Of a stretch of 62,237 nucleotides of DNA, positions 42,919 to 50,747 are shown piece after piece. The position numbers were made by a program, and so were the translations under genes. The stretch is taken from positions 1 to 62,237 of the IMG/VR virus record IMGVR_UViG_3300032289_001167, one strand, 5' to 3'. Below the pieces are notes generated by a model. The model saw only the letters and a program-made list of their open reading frames with translations. It had not been told where the DNA came from and ran no database searches. How positions within the stretch are numbered: the first letter of the stretch is position 1; each line of letters opens with the position of its first letter. Source of the DNA: a virus.

Positions 42919-43158
42919 GTGTTTAGTGACATCATTAAGCAGCACTTAAACGCTGCGGATGCTAAGTGTAGTTTTGGCGCTTGGCTAGATAAACAAAATA
43001 AAGAAGATCAAGAAGGTTTTGCATTATTAATGCAGAAACAATCAATCAATGTAGCTAGTTTATACCGATCTATGACTTCGGTTTTAGAAGACCTTCCATT
43101 CAAATCAACCACTTTTAAATCGCATGTGCGAGGGGACTGTAAATGTCAAACACAATAG
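42919..43158 (+). CDS. Small HTH-like protein
   Basis: 79 aa from GTG 42919, preceded by AAGGAGGA. CSFGAWLDKQNKEDQEGFAL, ASLYRSMTSVLEDLPFKSTT and FKSHVRGDCKC suggest a compact helical DNA-binding domain ending in a Cys pair. It overlaps the phosphoesterase gene by 16 nt. Possibly a terminase-small-like or regulatory protein; not certain. Confidence 0.55.
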   Translation: MFSDIIKQHLNAADAKCSFGAWLDKQNKEDQEGFALLMQKQSINVASLYRSMTSVLEDLPFKSTTFKSHVRGDCKCQTQ

Positions 43159-44171
43159 AGTTTATCGACATCATTATGGCTGCGTTAAACGAGCCACAGG
43201 TAGATGAACCTACAACTTTAAAGCCAGTAAATGCCGCTAAATTGCCTAAAACCACAAAGACTAAAAACAAAAAAGGCAAAACTGATTGGAAATTGGCAGT
43301 TTTATTGCCAGATACTCAAATTGGATACCGTCGTTATGAAGACGGCTCTTTAGACCCATTCCACGATATAAACGCTATTAACGTTGCCATGCAAGTAACG
43401 GCTACTTTAGAAGAAGAGTATGGCATTGACCAGATTATTAATCTTGGAGACACTATTGACTTACCTATGTTTGGTAAGTATGCCCAAGAGAATGCCTTCT
43501 TTAACACGGTTAATGAATCTTTAAAAGCTGGGCATGATTATATTGCTGGTCAGAGAGCAATTTCCCCTAATGCAGAAATTGTGTTTATTGAAGGAAACCA
43601 TGATTGCCGTCTTGTAAAATACGTTGGCCTAAATGCAATGGCTAGTTCACGTATGAAACAAATTGGTAGTGATAATCCAGTTATGAGCATTCCTCATTTG
43701 CTCAGGTTTGATGATATTGGTGTAACTTATGTAGACGGATACCCAGCGGATAAGTTTTGGATTAACGATCGTCTTGTAGCACGCCATGGCGTAACTGCTA
43801 ACTCTAACGGGTCTACCGCGGCAAAATACGTAAATAAAGAGCCTATGTACACTACTGTTTACGGTCACTCACACCGTATGGACTTGCATTACAAGACTCA
43901 CGATACGCTTGCAGGCCCAATTCAAAATGGCGCGTACAGTCCAGGTTGCCTATGTCGTATTGATGGTGCAGTTCCATCTGTTAAAGGTGGAATTAAAGCC
44001 GATGAGCGTCCAGTATTGCAGTATGAAGACTGGCAACAAGGTATGGGTCTAGTTTGGTACAAATCATCAGGTGACTTCAAGGGCGCCAATGATTTTAGTA
44101 TTGAGAACATTCATATCATGGATGGCTGGGCAGTTTACGCAGGTACTGAGTTTAGGTCAACAGCAAGGTAA
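43143..44171 (+). CDS. Calcineurin-like metallophosphoesterase
   Basis: 342 aa. Metal-binding motifs in order: PDTQIG near residue 55 (Q in place of the usual H), NLGDTID near 101, EGNHDCR near 149 and YGHSH near 239. This is the dimetal phosphoesterase fold; the substrate could be nucleic acid or a nucleotide. The N-terminal 40 residues are Lys-rich and precede the domain. Promoter and terminator separate this two-gene unit from the genes upstream. Confidence 0.85.
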   Translation: MSNTIEFIDIIMAALNEPQVDEPTTLKPVNAAKLPKTTKTKNKKGKTDWKLAVLLPDTQIGYRRYEDGSLDPFHDINAINVAMQVTATLEEEYGIDQIINLGDTIDLPMFGKYAQENAFFNTVNESLKAGHDYIAGQRAISPNAEIVFIEGNHDCRLVKYVGLNAMASSRMKQIGSDNPVMSIPHLLRFDDIGVTYVDGYPADKFWINDRLVARHGVTANSNGSTAAKYVNKEPMYTTVYGHSHRMDLHYKTHDTLAGPIQNGAYSPGCLCRIDGAVPSVKGGIKADERPVLQYEDWQQGMGLVWYKSSGDFKGANDFSIENIHIMDGWAVYAGTEFRSTAR

Positions 44172-44179
44172 TTTACCCG

Positions 44180-44185
44180 TAAAAT
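44180..44185 (+). promoter_or_regulatory. -10 element, leaderless start
   Basis: TAAAAT ends 6 nt before the ATG at 44192, with no Shine-Dalgarno site between. Confidence 0.5.
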
Positions 44186-44191
44186 TAGGGT

Positions 44192-44731
44192 ATGCCTCAA
44201 GCCCACCAGAATATTCAAAGTCTAGGCGCCAACGGTCTATACGGCACTAACACCACATATGGTGGTGGTGGCGTACCCGTAGCTCGCGGAGAGCTTGATT
44301 TCTTGCGCCTTGGTGTAGGTAGGGTTCCATCTGCTGAATACCCTGATGGCTATTTAGGAACTATTCGTTCCCGCCGTGATGACCGAGGTCGTCCTTCTAG
44401 CACTTCAGACACAGTTCTGAATAGCATGAAGCAACGCCTCGGTCAACGCGGTTATCAACGAGGCGTTCACCGTGGTGAACGTATTGATCCGTCTGATTAT
44501 TACTACCCAACTGAATTAGACCCAGCCCGTGGGGTTAAGCGTCAAATGAAAGCTAAATTTGACGGTAATACTTACATGGTGCCTCGTCACGTTGAAAACC
44601 AAAAACTTGTTCCAGCTCCTCATTTACCTAATGATGGCAAGGCTGGCCCTGATGTAAGAAGCGATTCGCCTTACAATATTGATGCAAAACGAGCCTCCCA
44701 GCTTCGTAATATGCGTCCAAGCTGGAGATAA
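44192..44731 (+). CDS. Hypothetical protein, 179 aa
   Basis: Arg/Gly/Tyr/Pro-rich, hydrophilic sequence (RSRRDDRGRPSSTSDTVLNS, RLGQRGYQRGVHRGERIDPS). No hydrophobic core or motif is recognised, and it may be largely disordered. First gene of a unit (44192-47660) of unknown polar proteins, probably translated from a leaderless message. Confidence 0.55.
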   Translation: MPQAHQNIQSLGANGLYGTNTTYGGGGVPVARGELDFLRLGVGRVPSAEYPDGYLGTIRSRRDDRGRPSSTSDTVLNSMKQRLGQRGYQRGVHRGERIDPSDYYYPTELDPARGVKRQMKAKFDGNTYMVPRHVENQKLVPAPHLPNDGKAGPDVRSDSPYNIDAKRASQLRNMRPSWR

Positions 44732-44733
44732 CC

Positions 44734-45645
44734 ATGGGTAAATTTAAAACACAAGTTAAATTTGGTGGAAATTCAAAAACTAAAAGCAAAGGTCCTATGG
44801 CTAAACCCATTGTTTCGACCTCCCGTCCCGCAGATACTTGTGCGGAAGGGTGCATATTTAAAGGTTTAGGCATTGATCATAAGCCAAGCCAGGACGGAAC
44901 CTCTTGTTACGCAGCTAATAAACCAGGTGGTGGACCTAATCTATTTCAAATTGCTGAAAGTAAAGGGGAAAGCGATACTGCTCGAGCGTTTAGGATTCTT
45001 GCACGTAATACACCTTCAGAAGCTACAGTTCGTCACCTTGAAGCAGGAGATATTAAGACTCCTGAAGAAGGCGATGACTACATCCAAGAAGCTAATAAAT
45101 TCCACGCTGCTATGCCTAAAACAAAAGGTCATGGGTATACTCATAACTTTGAAAATTTAGACCCAAATTCAGTAGAAGGTTGGATGTTACGTGCGTCCAC
45201 TGAGACTCGTAATCAATCCGCAGCAGCTTCTGCTAAAGGCTGGAACACGGTTATTGAATCCCCAGCAAACGATATGTTATCTGCCCGCAAAGAACGTATT
45301 GCAGGAAAGCTGGTTCGTCAATGTCCAGCTCAAACTCATCCTGAGTCAGTTGGATGCGCTAATTGCAATATGTGCCGTAATGAAAACACTATAGTTGAAT
45401 TTCAAATTCATGGAACAAACAATCGCATTAATGAAAACCGTATTAGGCAAGTGCGCCATGCAGAACAAAACCAGCCTGTTAATATGGGTACTCGAATTCC
45501 TGTTGGACCACCTCAACACGACGATTGGGCTACAGGGCAAAACCGAGTAACTAACTCAGGCACCCCTGATGGCGATTCAATTGACGTAGATAAACCTTCC
45601 CGTAATAAAGGCTTCATCACAGGGTTTTCAGAAAGAAATATCTAG
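44734..45645 (+). CDS. GP88-like phage protein
   Basis: 303 aa. A Cys-rich N-terminal part (DTCAEGCIFKG, SCYAANKPGGG) is followed by GYTHNFENLDPNSVEGWMLR with ASTETRNQSAAASAKGWNTV and CPAQTHPESVGCANCNMCRN. This order (Cy.A, AGDI, GYTH, ASTE, CPAQT..C..C..C) resembles the phage GP88 family of unknown activity. Conserved Cys and His suggest a metal or Fe-S site. GGAG precedes the ATG. Family name is from memory, not a search. Confidence 0.55.
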   Translation: MGKFKTQVKFGGNSKTKSKGPMAKPIVSTSRPADTCAEGCIFKGLGIDHKPSQDGTSCYAANKPGGGPNLFQIAESKGESDTARAFRILARNTPSEATVRHLEAGDIKTPEEGDDYIQEANKFHAAMPKTKGHGYTHNFENLDPNSVEGWMLRASTETRNQSAAASAKGWNTVIESPANDMLSARKERIAGKLVRQCPAQTHPESVGCANCNMCRNENTIVEFQIHGTNNRINENRIRQVRHAEQNQPVNMGTRIPVGPPQHDDWATGQNRVTNSGTPDGDSIDVDKPSRNKGFITGFSERNI

Positions 45646-45992
45646 TGCCTAATTTAACTAACGGTGTTTATTCTAACCGCCCCTGGATTGCTCCACCAGA
45701 GGCTGCATATCCCCCACAGGCATATATTGGCCCATTTGCTAGTAATCAAGAGCAGAACCTATCCCAGGCTATGGCGTCTTTAACTATGTCCAGCGAGGAC
45801 ATCCAACAGTACGTTCGTCCTAACCTGCCGCAGATTCAATTATTTCCCCCACGATTTGGTTACGAAACCCGTGAGTACGGAATAGACGACATGATAGACT
45901 TGAATGTTCCAATGACCGAGCGTGTGGACACAGCCAAACCAGCGGCTCAAGCAGAACCAAGCTCAAGGAACACATTAGGGGGTGGGGTCTAA
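45645..45992 (+). CDS. Hypothetical protein, 115 aa
   Basis: GTG start overlapping the previous TAG. Pro/Ala/Gln-rich, low in charge (WIAPPEAAYPPQAYIGPFAS), with the motif PQIQLFPPRFGYETREYGID. No domain recognised. Coupled to the next gene by a TAATG overlap. Confidence 0.5.
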   Translation: MPNLTNGVYSNRPWIAPPEAAYPPQAYIGPFASNQEQNLSQAMASLTMSSEDIQQYVRPNLPQIQLFPPRFGYETREYGIDDMIDLNVPMTERVDTAKPAAQAEPSSRNTLGGGV

Positions 45993-46342
45993 TGACTATT
46001 TACCGTAAAGGCGATGACGTTTCCGAGTTAAAGGAAAGAGCCAGCCGCGATTGGCAGATTCGCATAAACAAGGTAAACCACCCAGCTGACCGTAGAAAAG
46101 CGGGACGAGGAGCCCATGCCGAATACCCTTGGACTTTAGTAGTTAACACAGAAACTAAAGAAGTTACGCATGACCCTAAATCAGGTCATCATATGAAGCC
46201 GCTTGTGCAACCTTATAGTGGTGAAGTAACTAGAGAGGCCAGAAAAACCCCAATTGATAGAGCAAAACACCCTAAACGCGTTGTTGCCGTAGGGAGCCTT
46301 AACCCAAGACGTGAAGACAATATAGGAGTAACTAATGGTTGA
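45992..46342 (+). CDS. Hypothetical basic protein, 116 aa
   Basis: Rich in Arg, Lys and His (RKAGRGAHAEYPWTLVVNTE, HHMKPLVQPYSGEVTREARK). The central WTLVVNTETKEVTHDPKSGH may be a small beta hairpin. No known family. It overlaps the following gene by 8 nt. Confidence 0.5.
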   Translation: MTIYRKGDDVSELKERASRDWQIRINKVNHPADRRKAGRGAHAEYPWTLVVNTETKEVTHDPKSGHHMKPLVQPYSGEVTREARKTPIDRAKHPKRVVAVGSLNPRREDNIGVTNG

Positions 46343-46565
46343 CCCAGGATTAATGACAGATTCTACAGGCGAGGGTATGGCGGGAGCCACAGATGTTTCC
46401 TTAGTTACCCAGAAAAACCTTGAGAATACGTACTACAATAATAGTAAGCCTTGTATAGAATGCGGTCTTAATCTAGACCCATACCGTGCATTGCATAATC
46501 AGTATTGTGCAGGGTGCAGTAATCGCAAGTCTTACAACCACGTAAAGAACGGAATGGTGTCCTAA
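46335..46565 (+). CDS. Zinc-ribbon small protein
   Basis: 76 aa with CIECGLNLDPYRALHNQYCA then GC near residues 40-59: a CxxC...CxxC zinc ribbon. The N-terminus is polar. Starts inside the previous gene and ends in a TAATG overlap. Function unknown. Confidence 0.55.
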   Translation: MVDPGLMTDSTGEGMAGATDVSLVTQKNLENTYYNNSKPCIECGLNLDPYRALHNQYCAGCSNRKSYNHVKNGMVS

Positions 46566-46771
46566 TGACCGTACCATATCGCCGCTCGCCTAATGCAGAG
46601 CTTAATGAAGGGTCTACCGATGGAAAGTACCGAAAGCGTCGCCCAAATACAACAGTCGCTGCTGGAATGGGTGACCAGTCTGTCGTAGCAAATCGCGCTG
46701 GTTTGCATCCTTACATGAACTATGGTTTTATTAACTCCGAAGAACCTTCAAAAGTAAACCCAGGAGCATAA
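46565..46771 (+). CDS. Hypothetical protein, 68 aa
   Basis: MTVPYRRSPNAELNEGSTDG with Arg-rich KYRKRRP and a C-terminal segment LHPYMNYGFINSEEPSKVNP. Polar, no motif. Held in the operon by a TAATG overlap upstream and a 2-nt gap downstream. Confidence 0.5.
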   Translation: MTVPYRRSPNAELNEGSTDGKYRKRRPNTTVAAGMGDQSVVANRAGLHPYMNYGFINSEEPSKVNPGA

Positions 46772-46773
46772 CC

Positions 46774-47214
46774 ATGGCTAGAAAACTACACCACTGGCAA
46801 ATTACTAGTTACGCCTATAAAAAAGACCCGTCAGGTAGTACTGCTCCAGGTATTGATTACCATAACCAAAAAAAGACTGCTCTTTTAGACGATCCTGAAC
46901 CCTTTTTAGAGAACGCGGGTCATTACGAAGCTACAGTAGATACGCCTGCTAAAAAACTTAACGAAAGTTATTTTGAGCATCCAATGTCTGGCGATGATAT
47001 TGCAAAAATGGGTGGTAGAAGAATTTCTATGAAACCCACTTTAAAGCATTTTGTTGATGTTCCTCAAGATTTAGATTACTATCAAGCACAACGTGAAGCA
47101 GCTAGCCGTAGAGAAGCTCAAAATGCGGAGACTCCACCAGACCGTGGTAGTGATCCTTCTCGTCGTCCAGATATGGGTATGAGTGGGCCCGAGCAGCGTG
47201 CGCGTTATGCATAA
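46774..47214 (+). CDS. Hypothetical protein, 146 aa
   Basis: Begins MARKLHHWQITSYAYKKDPS. The C-terminal part is Arg/Glu/Gln/Pro-rich (AQREAASRREAQNAETPPDR) and ends SGPEQRARYA. AGGAG upstream. The tail PDRGSDPSRRPDM resembles PEDRGNHPARRPG in the next gene, so the two may share an ancestral tail motif. Function unknown. Confidence 0.5.
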   Translation: MARKLHHWQITSYAYKKDPSGSTAPGIDYHNQKKTALLDDPEPFLENAGHYEATVDTPAKKLNESYFEHPMSGDDIAKMGGRRISMKPTLKHFVDVPQDLDYYQAQREAASRREAQNAETPPDRGSDPSRRPDMGMSGPEQRARYA

Positions 47215-47237
47215 AAACCAATTGGTGGGTATTAATT

Positions 47238-47660
47238 ATGTCACGCGGAGATAACGATAACCCTAATGATTTTAGTTACACTTCTGAGTGGCAAGATGAG
47301 CACGCTGAAGCTCATGCCCCAGAAGATCGTGGAAACCATCCTGCTCGTCGCCCAGGTGCATACGAGCAAGCTCGCAGATTTATAGAGCAAATGGACCCTA
47401 ACGATGTTAGAGAAGACGAAGCGGATAGAGAAGCTGGATACGCAGGTTTAGCTGACGCTACTAGTTACGCACGCCATGCCAAGTCTGAGCGCGTTACTCG
47501 TGGCGGTAAATACGATGAGCCAGTAAACATGCCATTAAAACCTATAGAAGGCAAGAATCGTTACTACCCAGAATTTTCAGCCATGGGCGGTAAGCATGGA
47601 AAACCTTATAGAGGCGAAGACATTCCTGAAGAAACTAAACTTCGTGGGTTTCTTGACTAA
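47238..47660 (+). CDS. Hypothetical protein, 140 aa
   Basis: Highly charged (SEWQDEHAEAHAPEDRGNHP, MDPNDVREDEADREAGYAGL), probably disordered. Shares the 'DRG..P.RRP' element with its upstream neighbour. Last gene of the 44.2-47.7 kb unit. Confidence 0.5.
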   Translation: MSRGDNDNPNDFSYTSEWQDEHAEAHAPEDRGNHPARRPGAYEQARRFIEQMDPNDVREDEADREAGYAGLADATSYARHAKSERVTRGGKYDEPVNMPLKPIEGKNRYYPEFSAMGGKHGKPYRGEDIPEETKLRGFLD

Positions 47661-47690
47661 GTGTTTATAAGGATAATTAGACTCATGTGG

Positions 47691-47696
47691 TAAAAT
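47691..47696 (+). promoter_or_regulatory. -10 element, leaderless start
   Basis: TAAAAT (same hexamer as at 44180) ends 6 nt before the ATG at 47703. The 42-nt intergenic gap has no ribosome-binding site. Confidence 0.5.
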
Positions 47697-47702
47697 TGGG
47701 GC

Positions 47703-48245
47703 ATGGATTTTAATGGAGCAAAAGACTTAAGTCAAGCCAACAAAGACGAACCAATGATTCGTGTATTGGTATGCCGTAATTGTAAGACTATTGAGGAACT
47801 GCCAGATTATGATGGCGACCCAGCTACTGACACTTTATTAAATATATTAGTATCTAAGCACCAAAAGCCTGTAGAGCATATCGGTTTGCTTATGAAGTTC
47901 CCGTTTAAATACTGGGCAGTGCCTAAAATCCAAAAAGAGATCATTAAGCAAATTCGTGGCGGCTCTGAAGGTTTAGATGTATTCCAGACTAAATTTTATG
48001 AGACCAAAAACCAATTTGCTGAAGACGCCATGGCTTGCTATTCAGATCATTTGCGCCCCAAAGGCCAGTGTCCAGACTACAAGTCAGAGAAGAAATTGCT
48101 TAAACCTGACACAGATGCTGACCGTAAAGAGGCTGGCCTTGAAAAGGCGGGCAAAACTGGCCCTAAAGTATACTTATGTGACTTCTGCCCCGTAAAATCC
48201 TTTAATATGCAGAAGTCTAACGCCGAGAAGGGGCTGTATAAATAA
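47703..48245 (+). CDS. Hypothetical Cys-containing protein
   Basis: 180 aa. An N-terminal zinc-type pair (VCRNCKTIEELP, near 29-32) and a C-terminal pair (YLCDFCPVKSFN, near 158-161) flank a helical middle with another Cys at CPDYK. The arrangement could bring the two Cys pairs together in one metal site. No family recognised. Leaderless start inferred. Confidence 0.55.
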   Translation: MDFNGAKDLSQANKDEPMIRVLVCRNCKTIEELPDYDGDPATDTLLNILVSKHQKPVEHIGLLMKFPFKYWAVPKIQKEIIKQIRGGSEGLDVFQTKFYETKNQFAEDAMACYSDHLRPKGQCPDYKSEKKLLKPDTDADRKEAGLEKAGKTGPKVYLCDFCPVKSFNMQKSNAEKGLYK

Positions 48246-48260
48246 CCTTAAGGGGGTAGA

Positions 48261-48488
48261 ATGAGAGTACAAAATCCTATTAGCAGGGGTGGTGCCTCCA
48301 TGTTCGTTGAATTGGTGTGCTCGTGTACGGCTTCAATTACCGTGGACCTAGAGAAAAATAGGGAAGACGCAGGTTGGCTACTTATAAACAGATTCACTAA
48401 TGCACATATTGCGTGCGGTTTAGTAAGTCCTTTATTTGAACAGCGTGAAGCCCCAACCAAACCATTTAACATAGACCAGGAAAATTAA
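48261..48488 (+). CDS. Hypothetical protein, 75 aa
   Basis: Starts after AAGGGGG at 48249-48255. The segment MFVELVCSCTASITVDLEKN is strand-like with a CSC motif, followed by WLLINRFTNAHIACGLV. Compact alpha/beta, with a possible Cys metal site. The TAA overlaps the next ATG. Confidence 0.5.
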   Translation: MRVQNPISRGGASMFVELVCSCTASITVDLEKNREDAGWLLINRFTNAHIACGLVSPLFEQREAPTKPFNIDQEN

Positions 48489-49411
48489 TGAACTACTACG
48501 AAACGCTAGCTCAACAAGCGAAGTCCGTAGAGTTTGAACCAAGCGAAACTTCTTATTTTAGTGAGTCTGCTGGTCATTTAGATTCAAGATTATTTCGTGG
48601 GGCTACCCTAATTTCTAATGTGCGTAACGCCATTTTAGTTTTACTTAAAAATCATCTAGAACTTGGATACAACGAGCCTATGTCCTGGGCACAAGTATTC
48701 CTAGCGGGTTCGGGAGTATCGTTTAACTGGCAGGCCCATAGGGCCCCAGCAGACTTAGACTGCTTAGTTAGTGTAGATTACGTTCAGTTCCGTCAATCTA
48801 ATCAAGAATACAAGGGTTGGTCGAATAGAGAAATTGCTGCTGAGATTAACCAGGGATTTAAGAACGAATTACATCCACGTACCGATAATTTTATGGACGC
48901 CTTTGAGCTTACATTTTATGTAAACCCAAATCCCAATATTACAGAATTAAAGCCCTACGCAGCCTATTCAGTTACAGATAACACTTGGGTAGTTCCACCA
49001 ACAAGATTAGAGCCTCCAACCGACCCTGAATGGGTGTCCGCAGTTGAGCGTGACAAAGTAAAAGCCGTTGAATTGGTTAAACGGTATTCAACAGCATTAG
49101 ATCAAATTAAAAACGCGGCTAATGACGCAATGCGTATAAATGCTGAGGCAGCTTTAGCCGTATTGGTACAACAAGGGGCCGCAATGTTTGAGGACATTCA
49201 TACCTCACGAAGTGGAGCTTTTAGCCCTACGGGTGCAGGCTACGCAGATTTTGCAAACTACCGTTGGCAAGCTGGAAAGCAAAGTGGTGTTGTCCCAGCA
49301 TTAAAAAAGATACACTCTATGTCTAAAGAAGCTAATGAACGTTTTTCTAAAGAAACTTATGGTATAGAATTACCAGATACAAGCACTTTACTTAGGCGTG
49401 CAATTCGTTAA
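48488..49411 (+). CDS. Nucleotidyltransferase-fold protein
   Basis: 307 aa. VFLAGSGVSFNWQAHRAPAD with LDCLVSVDY gives a GS...DxD signature (about residues 74-91) of the Pol-beta/MNT nucleotidyltransferase superfamily, and EIAAEINQGFKNELHPRTDN may continue the palm. The C-terminal 130 residues are helical. It could nucleotidylate RNA, protein or a small molecule; no specific subfamily is recognised. Confidence 0.6.
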   Translation: MNYYETLAQQAKSVEFEPSETSYFSESAGHLDSRLFRGATLISNVRNAILVLLKNHLELGYNEPMSWAQVFLAGSGVSFNWQAHRAPADLDCLVSVDYVQFRQSNQEYKGWSNREIAAEINQGFKNELHPRTDNFMDAFELTFYVNPNPNITELKPYAAYSVTDNTWVVPPTRLEPPTDPEWVSAVERDKVKAVELVKRYSTALDQIKNAANDAMRINAEAALAVLVQQGAAMFEDIHTSRSGAFSPTGAGYADFANYRWQAGKQSGVVPALKKIHSMSKEANERFSKETYGIELPDTSTLLRRAIR

Positions 49412-49456
49412 ACTGTGATAGTGTAAACGCAAGATTTCTACTAAATGGAGAATTAA

Positions 49457-50173
49457 ATGAAAGCAAAAGATACCGTAGCCATTGGTTGGTGCCACGCAGG
49501 CGAAGTAGACACCGAATTTGCATTAAGTATGATGCAGATTGTTCGTGATAATCCTAAGCGCGTAGGTACATTTTTCTGTGTAGAAGGTTTAGGTTTGTTA
49601 GCTAAGAGCCGCAACATCATGGTTGCCCATTTCTTAGACAAAACAAAAGATGACTGGTTATTAATGTTAGATTCTGATGAGCGACTTTCCTCAGACGCGT
49701 TTAGCTTGTGGTGTGCCACAGCAGACCAGATAGAACGCCCAGTAGTTGCTGGTTTGTATTTTGCAGCTTTGTGGGAAGGCCCTAGCCTACGACCAGTGCC
49801 TTTGATTTTTAAGTTAGATGAGCAAGGTGGCTTACAGCCTTGGGATAACTACCCAGAAAATGAAGTAATACAAATTTATGCGGCAGGTACTGGCGCATTA
49901 TTAATGCACCGTTCAGCCTTGCAGAAATTGCGTGACTCCGTAGATGAGGGTCTAAAAGATTGGTGTTGGTTCCAAGACGGCCCTATTGGAGATAACAAAT
50001 GGCTATCAGAAGACTTAATGTTTTGTTCTAAGTTAACTAACGCAGGCATTCCAATGCACGCTCATACTGGCGTAGTCCTACAGCATCATAAACCTATGTG
50101 GCTTGATGTGCCTCATTACCGCGCATGGGCTGAAAACAACGAGCCTGGAACTGGGTTGGATCAACTAAAATGA
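49457..50173 (+). CDS. GT-A type glycosyltransferase
   Basis: 238 aa. DDWLLMLDSDERLSSDAFSL provides the DxD motif near residue 73, and WLSEDLMFCSKLTNAGIPMH near 183 the acidic catalytic-helix (ED) motif; together these define a GT2-like fold. The N-terminus VAIGWCHAGEVDTEFALSMM is the first nucleotide-binding strand. Might glycosylate phage DNA, virion proteins or host surface. GGAG precedes the ATG. Confidence 0.75.
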   Translation: MKAKDTVAIGWCHAGEVDTEFALSMMQIVRDNPKRVGTFFCVEGLGLLAKSRNIMVAHFLDKTKDDWLLMLDSDERLSSDAFSLWCATADQIERPVVAGLYFAALWEGPSLRPVPLIFKLDEQGGLQPWDNYPENEVIQIYAAGTGALLMHRSALQKLRDSVDEGLKDWCWFQDGPIGDNKWLSEDLMFCSKLTNAGIPMHAHTGVVLQHHKPMWLDVPHYRAWAENNEPGTGLDQLK

Positions 50174-50292
50174 CCGCAGAATTTCAAGACGAATACGAAG
50201 AGGTCTGGCAGTTATGTGAAGTGTGCCAAGACTTACGAGTAGACGTAACGTACCATTCTGGGAAACGTGCGTGCTCTAAATGTCAGTCGTAA
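50170..50292 (+). CDS. 40-aa zinc-ribbon microprotein
   Basis: ATG 50170 overlaps the glycosyltransferase stop (ATGA). The product MTAEFQDEYEEVWQLCEVCQ plus 20 residues ending CSKCQS forms a CxxC...CxxC zinc ribbon after an acidic helix. It overlaps the next gene by 13 nt. Function unknown. Confidence 0.6.
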   Translation: MTAEFQDEYEEVWQLCEVCQDLRVDVTYHSGKRACSKCQS

Positions 50293-50747
50293 TTTTTGTT
50301 GATGGGGTAATGCGCCGAGTGCGCGATCAATCCATTATTATGGAAGGTGTAGCCCTATATAAGTCCCTTAATGAGACTAACAGGGTTATTTTGGTATGCG
50401 ACGATGCAGAACGAACAGACGTTTGGTTAAAGACTAACAACCTGGCTAAAAAACTAGATGACATTATGGCAGTGGTAGATACCCCTCTAGAGCGCCCTCG
50501 CTTACTTACTATTGAAACCATACGCAGTAAAGGCAAAATTGATTACGTTGTCACAGAAGACACTGAGCTAGCTACCCAATTAATTGAAATGGGTATTCCT
50601 GTTTTAGTGTTCCTTAATCCAAGATATACTAGGCCAGAATTCCGCCCAGATGGGCGTGAAGGCCGCAAGAGCTGGAATGCTATTAACGAGGAGTTAGACC
50701 GTCAGCAAGGGTTATATGATGACGACGCAAGACTTGGGGAAAAATAG
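50280..50747 (+). CDS. HAD-like hypothetical protein
   Basis: 155 aa. The N-terminal VVIFVDGVMRRVRDQSIIME and RVILVCDDAERTDVWL, followed by IDYVVTEDTELATQLIEMGI, recall a HAD-like Rossmann core, but the usual DxD is reduced to VDG. The C-terminus FLNPRYTRPEFRPDGREGRK with SWNAINEELDRQQ is strongly patterned. Enzymatic activity uncertain. Confidence 0.5.
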   Translation: MSVVIFVDGVMRRVRDQSIIMEGVALYKSLNETNRVILVCDDAERTDVWLKTNNLAKKLDDIMAVVDTPLERPRLLTIETIRSKGKIDYVVTEDTELATQLIEMGIPVLVFLNPRYTRPEFRPDGREGRKSWNAINEELDRQQGLYDDDARLGEK

